Shown: positions 18,554 through 28,277, numbered from the stretch's first letter. The stretch is 37,566 nt of DNA from Bacillota bacterium (GCA_029007865.1 JAQXIQ010000017.1:1-37566); one strand, 5' to 3'. The notes: a model not told the origin generated them from the letters alone. Numbers and translations: made by a program.

Positions 18554-19864
18554 CTATATAACCGGAGTTATAAAGCACACTTCCGGTATGATCTTATGCG
18601 TGCTCAGATCGGCGCCAAGAAAAACTATGCTTTTTCCGTACACTCGGACGATATACCCTTCACTGCCGTACGACGCGGTCGTCCTGCCCTCGGAATCGTA
18701 GCTTATGGTGCCGGATGCTGTATAGGATCTGGGCTGGCTGACAGAACCGTTATGCACTATACGCGCGTATTCGTCGGTAAAGTTCAGATTCTCCCTGAAG
18801 GAAAGATGCGTGTGTCCGTTAAACATTATTATCTCTTTATGCTGGGTAAGCAGCTTGCGCAGCCGTATATTCTGCTCAAACCGGCTGTCAAACATCATAG
18901 GCTGAACATATTTCCCGTTATAGCGGTCTCCCGGCCCGAAATTGCGCATAACCGCATGCTGTACAATAAATATATTTGCCTTGCCGCTGTATTGCTCCAC
19001 CAGCCCTTCCACCCAGTCCATCTGCTGGGGCGAAAAGTTGTCCTCCAGATTTGTAGCGGATATCTTGCTTATCTCCGGAGCCATGAATATAAACAGATTA
19101 TCCCGCGCGCCGTTTTCCCCCTGCCGTAAAATATAGTAATACGGTTCGCTTCCAGTGCGTATCCCCTCTGCCGTAGCCTCTATAAATCTCTGGGGATTGG
19201 GCGTATCATGGTTGCCCATAGCTTCGTTTACATCGGCATCGGTATAACCGCTCTTTTTTATACATTGAGAGTACAGGCGCCATTCGCTTTCCGACCCGTT
19301 TTCGCCGATATCACCGGCGGAAATAACATACGGCAGCCCCAACTCCCTGAACCAGATAAGGGCATCCTTCCACTTTTTGGCCGCGCCCAGGCCGGTATAG
19401 TTTAGGTGGATATCGGAAACCGAAGCAAAGGAGGTTTCCGCCTCCTGAGCAATGCGCTTTTGCTCCGGCAGAATTATGCTGTCTGCCTGCTTTTGTCCTA
19501 TGTATAATACAAGCCCGGTGGCCTCGGGCGGAACGGCGGCGTTCTGCGCAAACTCATATTTGCTATCCTTTGCCGCATCTGCCCGGGTAATGCACTCGTA
19601 AAGCTCCAGCGCGCCGTTTTCATCAGCCCAGAAAAGCGAGTATTCTCCTTCGCACTCTACGGTCACCACTCCGCCGGCATATCCCGGCTCCGCCGCATTC
19701 TGTTCGGTAAACTCGTAGGAAAACAGGCCGTTTTCGCCCTCCAGCTTTGTCGGAACATATATCTCCGCGGACGGCGATACCGTCGCGTCCGCATCGGAAG
19801 CCGGCGCACAGGCGCAAAACAGCAGCATAAGCACCGCAACAAACAAAACGATTTTCTTTGACAT
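18554..19864 (-). CDS. Metallophosphoesterase lipoprotein (calcineurin-like)
   Basis: Lipobox LFCAC; SDIHLNY, SAGDIGENG, MGNHDTP, VQHAVMR, NGHTHLSF. Confidence 0.9.
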   Translation of the reverse strand: MSKKIVLFVAVLMLLFCACAPASDADATVSPSAEIYVPTKLEGENGLFSYEFTEQNAAEPGYAGGVVTVECEGEYSLFWADENGALELYECITRADAAKDSKYEFAQNAAVPPEATGLVLYIGQKQADSIILPEQKRIAQEAETSFASVSDIHLNYTGLGAAKKWKDALIWFRELGLPYVISAGDIGENGSESEWRLYSQCIKKSGYTDADVNEAMGNHDTPNPQRFIEATAEGIRTGSEPYYYILRQGENGARDNLFIFMAPEISKISATNLEDNFSPQQMDWVEGLVEQYSGKANIFIVQHAVMRNFGPGDRYNGKYVQPMMFDSRFEQNIRLRKLLTQHKEIIMFNGHTHLSFRENLNFTDEYARIVHNGSVSQPRSYTASGTISYDSEGRTTASYGSEGYIVRVYGKSIVFLGADLSTHKIIPEVCFITPVI

Positions 19865-20040
19865 ACTTCCTCCTGCCGCAATGCAGTACAGATTTATCAG
19901 GGACTGCAGCCACGGTATGATTATACTATAATCCTGCTTGCTGCAACGCCCTTATCTGCACCGCGGCACATTTTCACCGTTTTCACCCGGGGCAGTCTGT
20001 TCCCATGCGCATCAAAACCCGTACATTCCGGAAGATAATG

Positions 20041-20090
20041 TGACGCAGCGTCATTTATCATTTGACATTTTTTCCTCATAATGTTATTCT
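20041..20090 (+). promoter_or_regulatory. XRE-gene promoter with upstream dyad
   Basis: Dyad TGACGC-a-GCGTCA (20041-20053); TTGACA (20062-20067), 17 bp, TATTCT (20085-20090). Confidence 0.7.
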
Positions 20091-20107
20091 TGATTTGAGG
20101 TGATGAT

Positions 20108-20425
20108 ATGTTTCCGCAGCGACTAAGAGAATGCCGCAAGCAACGGGGACTTTCGCTCAAGGAACTGGCTACGGTATTCAATATGAGCCACTCTACACTT
20201 TCAAAATATGAAACCGGTACCCGCCGTCCTGATACGGAAATGCTTATAAAGCTTGCCGAATACTTCGGGGTTACAACGGATTATCTTTTAGGTATAAGCG
20301 ATTCCCCTTACGGACAACTGCTTGCCGTTCAGTATTCCGCCGGCAGACTGCCTCCCGAAGCCCAGCATGAGCTTGACAGCTATGTTGAATATCTTACGGA
20401 TAAGTACTGCCGGGATAAAAAATAA
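20108..20425 (+). CDS. XRE-family (HTH_3) transcriptional regulator
   Basis: LRECRKQRGLSLKELATVFNMSHSTLSKYETGTRRPDTEMLIKLAEYFGVTTDYLLG. Confidence 0.95.
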   Translation: MFPQRLRECRKQRGLSLKELATVFNMSHSTLSKYETGTRRPDTEMLIKLAEYFGVTTDYLLGISDSPYGQLLAVQYSAGRLPPEAQHELDSYVEYLTDKYCRDKK

Positions 20426-20484
20426 TCCTTAGTTCATGCTCACAGTCCTTTGATAAAAATTTACAATATTTGGTAATTTTTATG

Positions 20485-20538
20485 TTGCAAAATCTGTTTT
20501 CTTTTGGTATAGTATTATTACCCGGTACCAAAAGGAGG
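20485..20538 (+). promoter_or_regulatory. Promoter with candidate XRE operator
   Basis: TTGCAA (20485-20490), 17 bp, TATAGT (20508-20513); CTTTTGGTA (20501-20509)/TACCAAAAG (20526-20534), extra TTTGGTA at 20469-20475. Confidence 0.7.
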
Positions 20539-20552
20539 TTTGCAGTATAATC

Positions 20553-20873
20553 ATGTTGTTCCCACAGATTGCTTCTGAAGCGCAGAAGTACCACATTACC
20601 ATGGTAACAGAGCCGCTCCCGGACGGTGTTAACGGCCTGCTGCTGAGCAATAAAAACGGATGCGTAAGCATTGCGTCAGACAGGCTGTGCAATTACGGTC
20701 AGGAAGTTACTCACGCTTTGAATATCGGCTATTATGCTGCCATTCTCTCCGGTGCAGGTGACCGCCGTCAATTCGCCCACGACCGTGCATACCGTCTTCT
20801 GTTTTCCGATAGCAGCGATAAAACAGCGGCAGCAACGGCTTATTCCAGGCTTGCCGCGTCCCGTTCCGATTAG
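20553..20873 (+). CDS. Degenerate ImmA/IrrE-like protein lacking the zinc motif
   Basis: GLLLSNKNGCVSIASDRL...VTHALNIGYY...RRQFAHDRAYRLL resembles the ImmA/IrrE layout; no HEXXH; directly downstream of XRE. Confidence 0.55.
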   Translation: MLFPQIASEAQKYHITMVTEPLPDGVNGLLLSNKNGCVSIASDRLCNYGQEVTHALNIGYYAAILSGAGDRRQFAHDRAYRLLFSDSSDKTAAATAYSRLAASRSD

Positions 20874-20968
20874 CAGGCTTGCCGGCACGGTTTTACATTA
20901 CTGTTTGCGCTCTTCACGCATGAAATTGCAGTATACCTGACATAATAAGAGCTTTTTCGAGGCACACC

Positions 20969-22267
20969 ATGTTAACTTTCTTTAGACGCACAATACCTTT
21001 TATGCTTTCTCTACTGCTCTGCGCAGCACAATGCGGCTGCTCGATGCCCATCATTACCCCTTGGACAACCGCACTACACAGCAACAGTCCCTCATCTACG
21101 GTCTCCGTGTCCGGCACTTCAGGCTGCACGACGTTCCCCTCTTCATATGCTCCGGCAGGCTCTCCGACCGTTGAACACACATCATTTACGCCTTCAACCA
21201 TGCAACCCTCGCCGGAGCCCACCGCACCGCCTTCTGCCGGTCTGTCTCAGGCTCCCTCGCTTACTTTGGAACAGTATTTGTCAGGCATGACACCGGAAGA
21301 AAAAATCGGGCAGATGTTTCTGGCCTGCTGTCCCTCTTCAAAACAGATAAGTGATATAATGCAATACCGTCCCGGCGGATATCTGCTCTTTTCCCGTGAT
21401 TTTGCGGATAAAACAGCCGATGAAGTGCGCGCCGCGATACAGTCATACCAGGACGCATCAGTCATTCCCATGCTGATAGCCACGGATGAAGAGGGCGGCA
21501 CTGTAGTGCGGGTAAGCAAAAATCCCGCTCTTCGCAGCAGTCCTTTTGCGTCCCCGCAGGAACTATACGGTACGGGCGGGATACAGCTTGTACTGGAGGA
21601 CGCCGAAGAAAAATCCCGTCTTCTTAAATCGTTGGGTATAAATGTCAATATGGCTCCGGTTTGCGATGTCTCGGAAAATCCCGAGGATTACATCTTTAAG
21701 CGCACCTTGGGTAAAAACGCCGTTGAAACTGCGGAATATATCCGTCAAACCGTGAGCGTTATGGAGCAGCAGCAGATAGGCTCGGTACTTAAGCATTTTC
21801 CGGGCTACGGCAGCTGCGGCGACACTCATTCGGGGCTTGTTACAGATAACCGTCCTATGGAAACCTTCATGCAGAGCGACTTTCTGCCTTTCTCCGCGGG
21901 CATAGAATCCGGCAGCGGAGCGGTTTTGGTGTCCCACAATATTGTCTCCTGCATGGACCCTGACAATCCGGCCTCACTCTCGCCGGCAGTACACGACATA
22001 CTGCGCAATACTCTGGGGTTTGAGGGCGTGATTATTACGGACGAGCTGTCCATGGGCGCAATTGCGGGATACATCAGTCCGGAAGAGGCAGCCGTGAAAG
22101 CGGTTCTGGCAGGGAACAATCTTATATGCAGCTTTGATTACAGAAAACAGATTCCCGCTGTTATTGAGGCAGTAAAAAACGGAGAAATCCCCGTCTCCCT
22201 CGTTGATGACTCGGTCCGGCGCATTTTGCGTTGGAAAGCTTCCCTTGGGCTGATAGAATTAGGGTAG
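20969..22267 (+). CDS. Glycoside hydrolase family 3 lipoprotein (NagZ-like)
   Basis: Lipobox AQCGC; ATDEEGGTVVR, LKHFPGYGSCGDTHSGL, ITDELSMGAI. Confidence 0.93.
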   Translation: MLTFFRRTIPFMLSLLLCAAQCGCSMPIITPWTTALHSNSPSSTVSVSGTSGCTTFPSSYAPAGSPTVEHTSFTPSTMQPSPEPTAPPSAGLSQAPSLTLEQYLSGMTPEEKIGQMFLACCPSSKQISDIMQYRPGGYLLFSRDFADKTADEVRAAIQSYQDASVIPMLIATDEEGGTVVRVSKNPALRSSPFASPQELYGTGGIQLVLEDAEEKSRLLKSLGINVNMAPVCDVSENPEDYIFKRTLGKNAVETAEYIRQTVSVMEQQQIGSVLKHFPGYGSCGDTHSGLVTDNRPMETFMQSDFLPFSAGIESGSGAVLVSHNIVSCMDPDNPASLSPAVHDILRNTLGFEGVIITDELSMGAIAGYISPEEAAVKAVLAGNNLICSFDYRKQIPAVIEAVKNGEIPVSLVDDSVRRILRWKASLGLIELG

Positions 22268-22433
22268 TTTTTCGCTGTTATTGCTTATTCTATTGCGTTT
22301 TTGCATTTTTTGCGTTAAAATATCTGCATTAAAATAGTAAACGTGTCCATGCCCAGGACCCGCATAAAAACCGGGCATACGGTGCGCAGACACATAGCCG
22401 TCCGCACATGCGTACGGAGAAAGGATATAATTT

Positions 22434-23222
22434 ATGGATACTTCTGATTTTTCCGCCCTTAAGGCCAAAAAGGGCTTTATATGCGATATGGACGGCGTGA
22501 TCTATCACGGCAACCGTCTGCTGGACGGTGTGCATGATTTTGTTCAATGGCTGCAAAAGGAAAACAAGCAGTACCTTTTCCTTACCAATTCCTCGGAAAA
22601 AACACCCCGAGAACTGCGCCAGAAGTTAAAGCGCATGGATCTGGATGTGGACGAGTCTCACTTTTACACCAGCGCCCTTGCTACAGCAGCGTTCCTCAAG
22701 CAGCAATCTCCGCACACCAGAGCTTACGTTATCGGAGACGCCGGGCTTATAAACGCCCTTTATGACGCCGATATAACCATTGACGATGTAAAGCCCCACT
22801 ATGTAGTTATAGGCGAAACCAGAAATTATAACTATGATGCCATATTAAAAGCGGTAAAATTCGTTAACAGCGGAGCCAAGCTTATAGCCACTAACCCGGA
22901 TATGACGGCGCCCTCCGAAAACGGCATTATCCCTGCCTGCCGCGCACTGGTGGCACCCATAGAGCTGGCTACCGGCAAAACCGCATATTACCTGGGCAAG
23001 CCCAATCCTCTTATGATGCGCACCGGCATATCCCTCTTGGGCTGCAGCAGCAGCGATGCCGTCATTGTGGGTGACCGTATGGATACCGACATAATATCCG
23101 GCATCGAATCGGAAATCGATACCGTACTGGTACTGTCCGGCGTCAGCAGCATGGAAACCCCCAAACAGTTCCCGTACAGGCCCAAATATATTCTTAACGG
23201 CGTTGGCGATATATGCAAATAG
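22434..23222 (+). CDS. HAD-IIA family phosphatase (NagD-like)
   Basis: CDMDGVIYHG, FLTNSSEKTP, LGKPNPLMM, VGDRMDTDI. Confidence 0.94.
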   Translation: MDTSDFSALKAKKGFICDMDGVIYHGNRLLDGVHDFVQWLQKENKQYLFLTNSSEKTPRELRQKLKRMDLDVDESHFYTSALATAAFLKQQSPHTRAYVIGDAGLINALYDADITIDDVKPHYVVIGETRNYNYDAILKAVKFVNSGAKLIATNPDMTAPSENGIIPACRALVAPIELATGKTAYYLGKPNPLMMRTGISLLGCSSSDAVIVGDRMDTDIISGIESEIDTVLVLSGVSSMETPKQFPYRPKYILNGVGDICK

Positions 23223-23304
23223 CCGTTTAACGCATTATACTGCATATAATCCGCGTTTCCGGCCGTAAAATCAACAAAGCCACGGCTTTTCGTTAATAAA
23301 CTTC

Positions 23305-23328
23305 ATGCGCCCCCCGGGCGCATTTTTT
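23305..23328 (+). terminator. Rho-independent terminator of the HAD gene
   Basis: ATGCGCCC-ccc-GGGCGCAT followed by T-run. Confidence 0.85.
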
Positions 23329-23441
23329 ATACCGTGAAGCGTTACGATGCGTTACCTTGACTGCATTTTATCTACGGATGCGGCGGACATATAACTCATA
23401 GGCTAAACCGCACTCAGCAGCTTTTTTGCTGTGCGGCCTCG

Positions 23442-23545
23442 CGGACGGTTTACGGCGCGGGCAGCGACCGAAAGGGAGCATGCCGCCGCGTGGGCGGCAC
23501 AGGGGCGAAGCGCAAAAGCGCAAGCCCCGTCCGCGCCGGAGTCCG
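23442..23545. other. Candidate structured noncoding element (nested multibranch inverted repeats)
   Basis: CGGAC(23442-446)/GTCCG(541-545); CGGCGCGG(453-460)/CCGCGCCG(531-538); TGCCGCC(481-487)/GGCGGCA(493-499); GGGGC(502-506)/GCCCC(524-528) with inner GCGC-aaaa-GCGC. Confidence 0.5.
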
Positions 23546-23592
23546 GAATGCGCAAGCTGACACCCGTATCACTCTGCACAAATCCGCACATA

Positions 23593-23624
23593 AACGGCCC
23601 ACGGAAGTTCTTCCGTGGGCCGTT
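23593..23624. terminator. Strong hairpin downstream of hydA, probable operon terminator
   Basis: AACGGCCCACGGAA-gttc-TTCCGTGGGCCGTT, 14-bp perfect stem, weak T-tracts. Confidence 0.65.
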
Positions 23625-23649
23625 AGGTTTTATATGGCTTGTGTTTTTA

Positions 23650-25401
23650 TCAATACTTTTTCCTGGCGATATAGTGAGTGTGCAGAAGCTCATGCGCCCT
23701 ATGGCTTCCCGGCTTCTCAAAGTACTCCTCGTATACCTGCTTGATGGCGGGATTTTCATGGCTCTTGCGGATGGTCTTTGCCTCGTCCTCGCTGTAAAGG
23801 CCCTGCGCGCGCACGGTTTTAGGATCGATATAGCTGAGTCTTGAAGCGTTCACTATAGGCTGTCCTCCGCCGGTTACACAGCCGCCCGGGCAGCCCATAA
23901 CCTCGATAAAGTCATACTGAGCTTCACCGGCCTTTATGCGGTCAAGCAGCCTGGAAGCATTACCTGTACCGTGTGCTATGGCCACGCGTACTTCCTTGCC
24001 GTTAAGATCCACAACCGCCTCTTTAATGCCCTCAACGCCGCGGCAGTCGGTAAACTCCACCTTATCCAGCGTCTTACCGGTCACTACCTCATACACGGTA
24101 CGCAATGCAGCCTCCATAACTCCGCCGGTAGCTCCGAAGATTACGCCTGCACCGGTGGACTGTCCGAGGCCGTTAACCTCATCAAAGTCCTCATCGGGCA
24201 AAGCCGCAAAATCGATACCCGCGGTCTTTATCATCCTTGCAAGCTCGCGCACCGTAAGCACCGCATCGACGTCCTGCATATTGTCATGTCCCAGCTCTTC
24301 CCTGCCGGACTCAAACTTCTTAGCCGTGCACGGCATAACCGACACAACATAGATATTCTTGGGGTCTATGCCGTTTTTCTGGGCAAAATAGCTCTTAATA
24401 ACGGCTCCCATCATCTCGTGAGGGGATTTGCAGGAGGACAGATTGGGTATGAACTCGGGATAGAAGGTTTCGCAATACTTGATCCAGCCCGGAGAGCACG
24501 AGGTTATCATGGGCATAACGCCGCCGTTGTTCATGCGCTCTATCAGTTCGGTGCCTTCCTCCATGATTGTAAGGTCCGCACCGAAATCGGTATCAAATAC
24601 ACGGTCAAAGCCCAGACGGCGCAGCGCGGCGGCCAGCTTGCCGGTGCAGCGGGTGCCCATAGGCAGACCGAATTCCTCGCCGATGCCTACGCGTACCGCC
24701 GGAGCAGGCTGTACCACAACATACTTGTCCGGGTCTCCCAGCGCGTTCCACACATCGTCTATGCTTTCCTTCTCGTGCAGGGCTCCGGTGGGGCAGGCGG
24801 TTATGCACTGTCCGCAGTTTATGCAGGTGGATTCCGCAAGGCTCTTATTGAACACGCAGCCTACAGCCGTTGTAAAGCCGCGGTTGGCAACTCCGATTGC
24901 GCCGACATTCTGCACTTTATTGCACACCGCAACGCAGCGGCGGCACAGTATGCATTTGGAGTTGTCGCGCACTATGGACGGGCCGATGTCATCCACGGTG
25001 CTGGGGGTCTTGGCTCCGTCAAAGCGGCCGTTAGTAACCCCCATCTCGTTGCACATTGCCTGCAGCTCGCAGCTTCCGCTCCTTATGCAGGAGGTGCATT
25101 CACGGTTATGGTTGCTCAGAAGAAGCTCCAGGTTAAGCTTTCTGGCGTTTCTGATTTTAGGAGTATTTGTTTTAACCTCCATGCCCTCGGAAACCGGCAT
25201 AACGCAGGCAGCAGCCAAAGCGCGTGCATTTTTGATCTCCACAAGGCACATACGGCAGGCGCCTATCTGATTTATGTCCTTCAGATAGCAAAGCGTCGGG
25301 ATATTTATATGAGCCGCTCTTGCAGCCTCCAGCACCGTATAATCGGAAGGCACCTGAACCTTAACTCCGTCAATGGTCAAATTAACTGTATTCACTGTCA
25401 T
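23650..25401 (-). CDS. hydA: [FeFe] hydrogenase catalytic subunit (HydA/HndD type)
   Basis: N-terminal 2Fe-2S, HNRECTSCIRSGSC, two 4Fe-4S motifs, H-cluster motifs TSCSPGW, MPCTAKKFE, EVMGCPGGCVTGGGQP. Confidence 0.95.
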   Translation of the reverse strand: MTVNTVNLTIDGVKVQVPSDYTVLEAARAAHINIPTLCYLKDINQIGACRMCLVEIKNARALAAACVMPVSEGMEVKTNTPKIRNARKLNLELLLSNHNRECTSCIRSGSCELQAMCNEMGVTNGRFDGAKTPSTVDDIGPSIVRDNSKCILCRRCVAVCNKVQNVGAIGVANRGFTTAVGCVFNKSLAESTCINCGQCITACPTGALHEKESIDDVWNALGDPDKYVVVQPAPAVRVGIGEEFGLPMGTRCTGKLAAALRRLGFDRVFDTDFGADLTIMEEGTELIERMNNGGVMPMITSCSPGWIKYCETFYPEFIPNLSSCKSPHEMMGAVIKSYFAQKNGIDPKNIYVVSVMPCTAKKFESGREELGHDNMQDVDAVLTVRELARMIKTAGIDFAALPDEDFDEVNGLGQSTGAGVIFGATGGVMEAALRTVYEVVTGKTLDKVEFTDCRGVEGIKEAVVDLNGKEVRVAIAHGTGNASRLLDRIKAGEAQYDFIEVMGCPGGCVTGGGQPIVNASRLSYIDPKTVRAQGLYSEDEAKTIRKSHENPAIKQVYEEYFEKPGSHRAHELLHTHYIARKKY

Positions 25402-25416
25402 AATCCTCCTTACCGA

Positions 25417-27213
25417 TTATTTCTTCTCGATGGCGCCGAAACGGCACTTCTCTATGCAGGCGCCGCACTTGATACACTTGGACTGGTCTATCACGAAGGG
25501 CGACTTGACCTGACCGGAGATGGCGCCCACGGGGCATACCTTGGAGCACAGCGAGCAGCCCTTGCACTTATCCGCCGCAATGGTGATGCGTGCAAGCTTC
25601 TTGCAGTGTCCTGCCGGACAGCGTTTTTCATATATGTGAGCTTCGTATTCGTCACGGAAATAGCGCAGTGTGGAGAGCACGGGGTTAGGCGCGGTCTGTC
25701 CGAGGCCGCACAGCGCGGTAGCCTTAATGGTGGTAGCCAGCTCCTCCAGCTTTTCAATGTCGCCGTCCTCGCCTCTGCCGTCGGTTATGCGCTCCAGTAT
25801 CTCCAGCATCCTGCGGGTGCCCACGCGGCAGGGAGTGCACTTACCGCAGGACTCATCCACCGTGAATTCCAGGAAGAACTTGGCTATATCCACCATGCAG
25901 TTGTCCTCGTCCATTACAATGAGTCCTCCGGAACCCATCATGGAACCGATGGCCATGAGTGAATCGTAATCAACCGGTGTGTCCAGATGGCTTGCCGGTA
26001 TGCAGCCGCCGGACGGGCCTCCGGTCTGAGCCGCCTTGAACTTCTTGCCGCCCGGAATGCCTCCGCCGATGTCGTATACTATCTCGCGGACCGTAGTACC
26101 CATAGGCACCTCAACAAGTCCGGTATTGACTATTTTTCCGCCCAGCGCAAACACCTTGGTGCCCTTGGACTTCTCGGTACCCATGGAAGCAAACCATTCT
26201 GCGCCCTTGAGTATTATCTGCGGAATATTGGCATAGGTTTCAACATTGTTGAGCATGGTAGGCTTGCCGAAAACGCCCTTGACTGCCGGGAACGGAGGAC
26301 GGGGTCTGGGCTCGCCGCGCTTGCCCTCGATGCTGGTAAGCAAAGCGGTCTCCTCGCCGCAGACAAATGCTCCGGCGCCCAGGCGTATCTCGATATCAAA
26401 GCTGAAATCGGTACCGAATATATTCTTGCCCAGCAGTCCGTAGGCTCTTGCCTGTTCAATGGCTATCTGAAGCCTCTTAACCGCAATGGGGTATTCGGCA
26501 CGGACATATATGTAACCCTGATCGCTGCCCACGGCATAGCCGGCTATGGCCATTGCCTCCAGCACCGCATGCGGATCGCCCTCCAGCACGCTTCTGTCCA
26601 TAAATGCGCCCGGGTCGCCCTCGTCGCCGTTACAGGCAACATACTTTTTGTCTGCCTGGGACTTATATGCAAACTCCCACTTCATACCGGTGCTGAAGCC
26701 CGCGCCGCCGCGGCCGCGCAGTCCGCTCCGCTTGATGGTGTCGATTACCTCCTCGCGGGTCATCTCGGTAAGAGCCTTGGCTAATGCCTTGTAGCCGTCA
26801 AAGGCTATATATTCATCGATGTTTTCCGGGTCTATAACGCCGCAGTTGCGCAGCGCAACACGGTGCTGCTTTTTATAAAAGCCTATATTGCTAAGGGAGG
26901 TTTCATGCACCTGCCCGTCCTTTTTGTCGTGATAGATAAGGTCTTTTACTATGCGTCCCTTGATAAGGTGCTCAGATACGATTCTGTCAACATCCTCGGG
27001 CTTGATACGCGCATAGAAAGCGCCCTCCGGATATACGATTACTATCGGGCCTCTTTCGCAAAGACCGAAGCAGCCGGTGCGAACTACCTTGATCTCCTCA
27101 TTCAGACCGTTCTGTGCGATGAGCTGCTCAAAACGCTCGATGATCTTAAGCGAATTTGACGATGTGCAGCCCGTTCCGCCGCAGACAAGTACATGCGCTC
27201 GATACATTCTCAA
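25417..27213 (-). CDS. hydB: NuoF-like hydrogenase subunit (HydB/HndC)
   Basis: Trx-like 2Fe-2S N-terminus, [44 protein letters not shown]-terminal 2x4Fe-4S. Confidence 0.95.
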   Translation of the reverse strand: MRMYRAHVLVCGGTGCTSSNSLKIIERFEQLIAQNGLNEEIKVVRTGCFGLCERGPIVIVYPEGAFYARIKPEDVDRIVSEHLIKGRIVKDLIYHDKKDGQVHETSLSNIGFYKKQHRVALRNCGVIDPENIDEYIAFDGYKALAKALTEMTREEVIDTIKRSGLRGRGGAGFSTGMKWEFAYKSQADKKYVACNGDEGDPGAFMDRSVLEGDPHAVLEAMAIAGYAVGSDQGYIYVRAEYPIAVKRLQIAIEQARAYGLLGKNIFGTDFSFDIEIRLGAGAFVCGEETALLTSIEGKRGEPRPRPPFPAVKGVFGKPTMLNNVETYANIPQIILKGAEWFASMGTEKSKGTKVFALGGKIVNTGLVEVPMGTTVREIVYDIGGGIPGGKKFKAAQTGGPSGGCIPASHLDTPVDYDSLMAIGSMMGSGGLIVMDEDNCMVDIAKFFLEFTVDESCGKCTPCRVGTRRMLEILERITDGRGEDGDIEKLEELATTIKATALCGLGQTAPNPVLSTLRYFRDEYEAHIYEKRCPAGHCKKLARITIAADKCKGCSLCSKVCPVGAISGQVKSPFVIDQSKCIKCGACIEKCRFGAIEKK

Positions 27214-27225
27214 ACTTCCTCCCTA

Positions 27226-27606
27226 TTATTTGTTCTCACCGGATTCATGGTAGCCTATGGTGTACTCCTCTACCACTTTGCCGTTTACGATGTGGTCGGT
27301 AATAATTCTGCCCACCATATCGGGATTGACCTTAACATACGTGACCTTTTCGCTGTCCGGAGCATATACCTCAACAATGGGCTCCAGGCGGCAAACGCCT
27401 ATGCAGCCGGTTTGGGATACCGTAACTCCCTCCAGCTTTCTCTGAGAGATCTCATCCATAAACTTAAGCAGCACCGGACGCGCGCCGGCGGCAATGCCGC
27501 AGGTCGCCATGCCCACTACAATGCGGGTATTTTTGTTATCCTTGCGCATGTTAATGCTGTTAAGAGTCCTCTGTCTTATTTCCTCAAGCTCTTTTATGCT
27601 TTTCAT
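27226..27606 (-). CDS. Thioredoxin-like 2Fe-2S ferredoxin subunit (HndB-like)
   Basis: MATCGIAAGA...QTGCIGVCRLEP motif; operon position. Confidence 0.9.
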   Translation of the reverse strand: MKSIKELEEIRQRTLNSINMRKDNKNTRIVVGMATCGIAAGARPVLLKFMDEISQRKLEGVTVSQTGCIGVCRLEPIVEVYAPDSEKVTYVKVNPDMVGRIITDHIVNGKVVEEYTIGYHESGENK

Positions 27607-27728
27607 ATTTTTCTCCGTTCTGCCGCTTAATAATTAACTCCGACAGGCGCATAGATCTTCGCAGCGGCTGAGAAGATTATGCTCTTTTCCTGTCTGCCGT
27701 AGCCCGCGGCATGGTAATCGCCGCTTTG

Positions 27729-28274
27729 TCAGTTACTGTCCGCGCCTATGCCGGCAAGCTCATCCCGCAGGCTGTCGCGCATCCAGGAAACCACTTCCGG
27801 GCTGCTAAGCGGTATTCCGCCCAGGGCTGCCTTGACCTCCCGGGTGTCAAACTCCATTCTGCCGCCGTCGGCAGTATATGTATAGATAAAATCGACATCC
27901 TCATGGCAGATAAACTGCGATACCATTGTGCCGTTTATGTCGCCAAGAGGCGGGCAGTCAATATTTGCGGTGTCAAAAACCGCGGTAACCGTTGTTCCCT
28001 CTCCCTGCTTCGAGGTTATTTCAAAGCTCCCGCCGCAGCCCTCGGCTCCCGCCTTAAAAAGCGGCAGTCCCAGGCCTACGCGTCTTGTAGTCCTTGTGGT
28101 TACAAACGGGTCGCACACCTTCTGCAAAAACTCGCTGCTCATACCGCAGCCGTTATCCGTAATAACCACCCTGAGCATGGTCCCCTCCAGGGTAATGCTT
28201 ACGCTTATAAGGGTAGCTCCGGCCTTAATACTGTTTTGCAGTATATCCAGGATGTGCAGGGATATCTCGTTCAT
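27729..28274 (-). CDS. GHKL-type ATP-binding protein without phospho-acceptor domain
   Basis: N-box DILQNSIKAGA, G1 DNGCGM, G2 VGLGLPLF, GEGTTVTAVF; no DHp domain or TM; between two hydrogenase subunits. Confidence 0.88.
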   Translation of the reverse strand: MNEISLHILDILQNSIKAGATLISVSITLEGTMLRVVITDNGCGMSSEFLQKVCDPFVTTRTTRRVGLGLPLFKAGAEGCGGSFEITSKQGEGTTVTAVFDTANIDCPPLGDINGTMVSQFICHEDVDFIYTYTADGGRMEFDTREVKAALGGIPLSSPEVVSWMRDSLRDELAGIGADSN

Positions 28275-28277
28275 AAC

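Noticed and set aside
23971-25962. 663-aa antisense ORF on + spanning hydA/hydB
   Set aside because: Antisense shadow of two certain genes; composition-driven.
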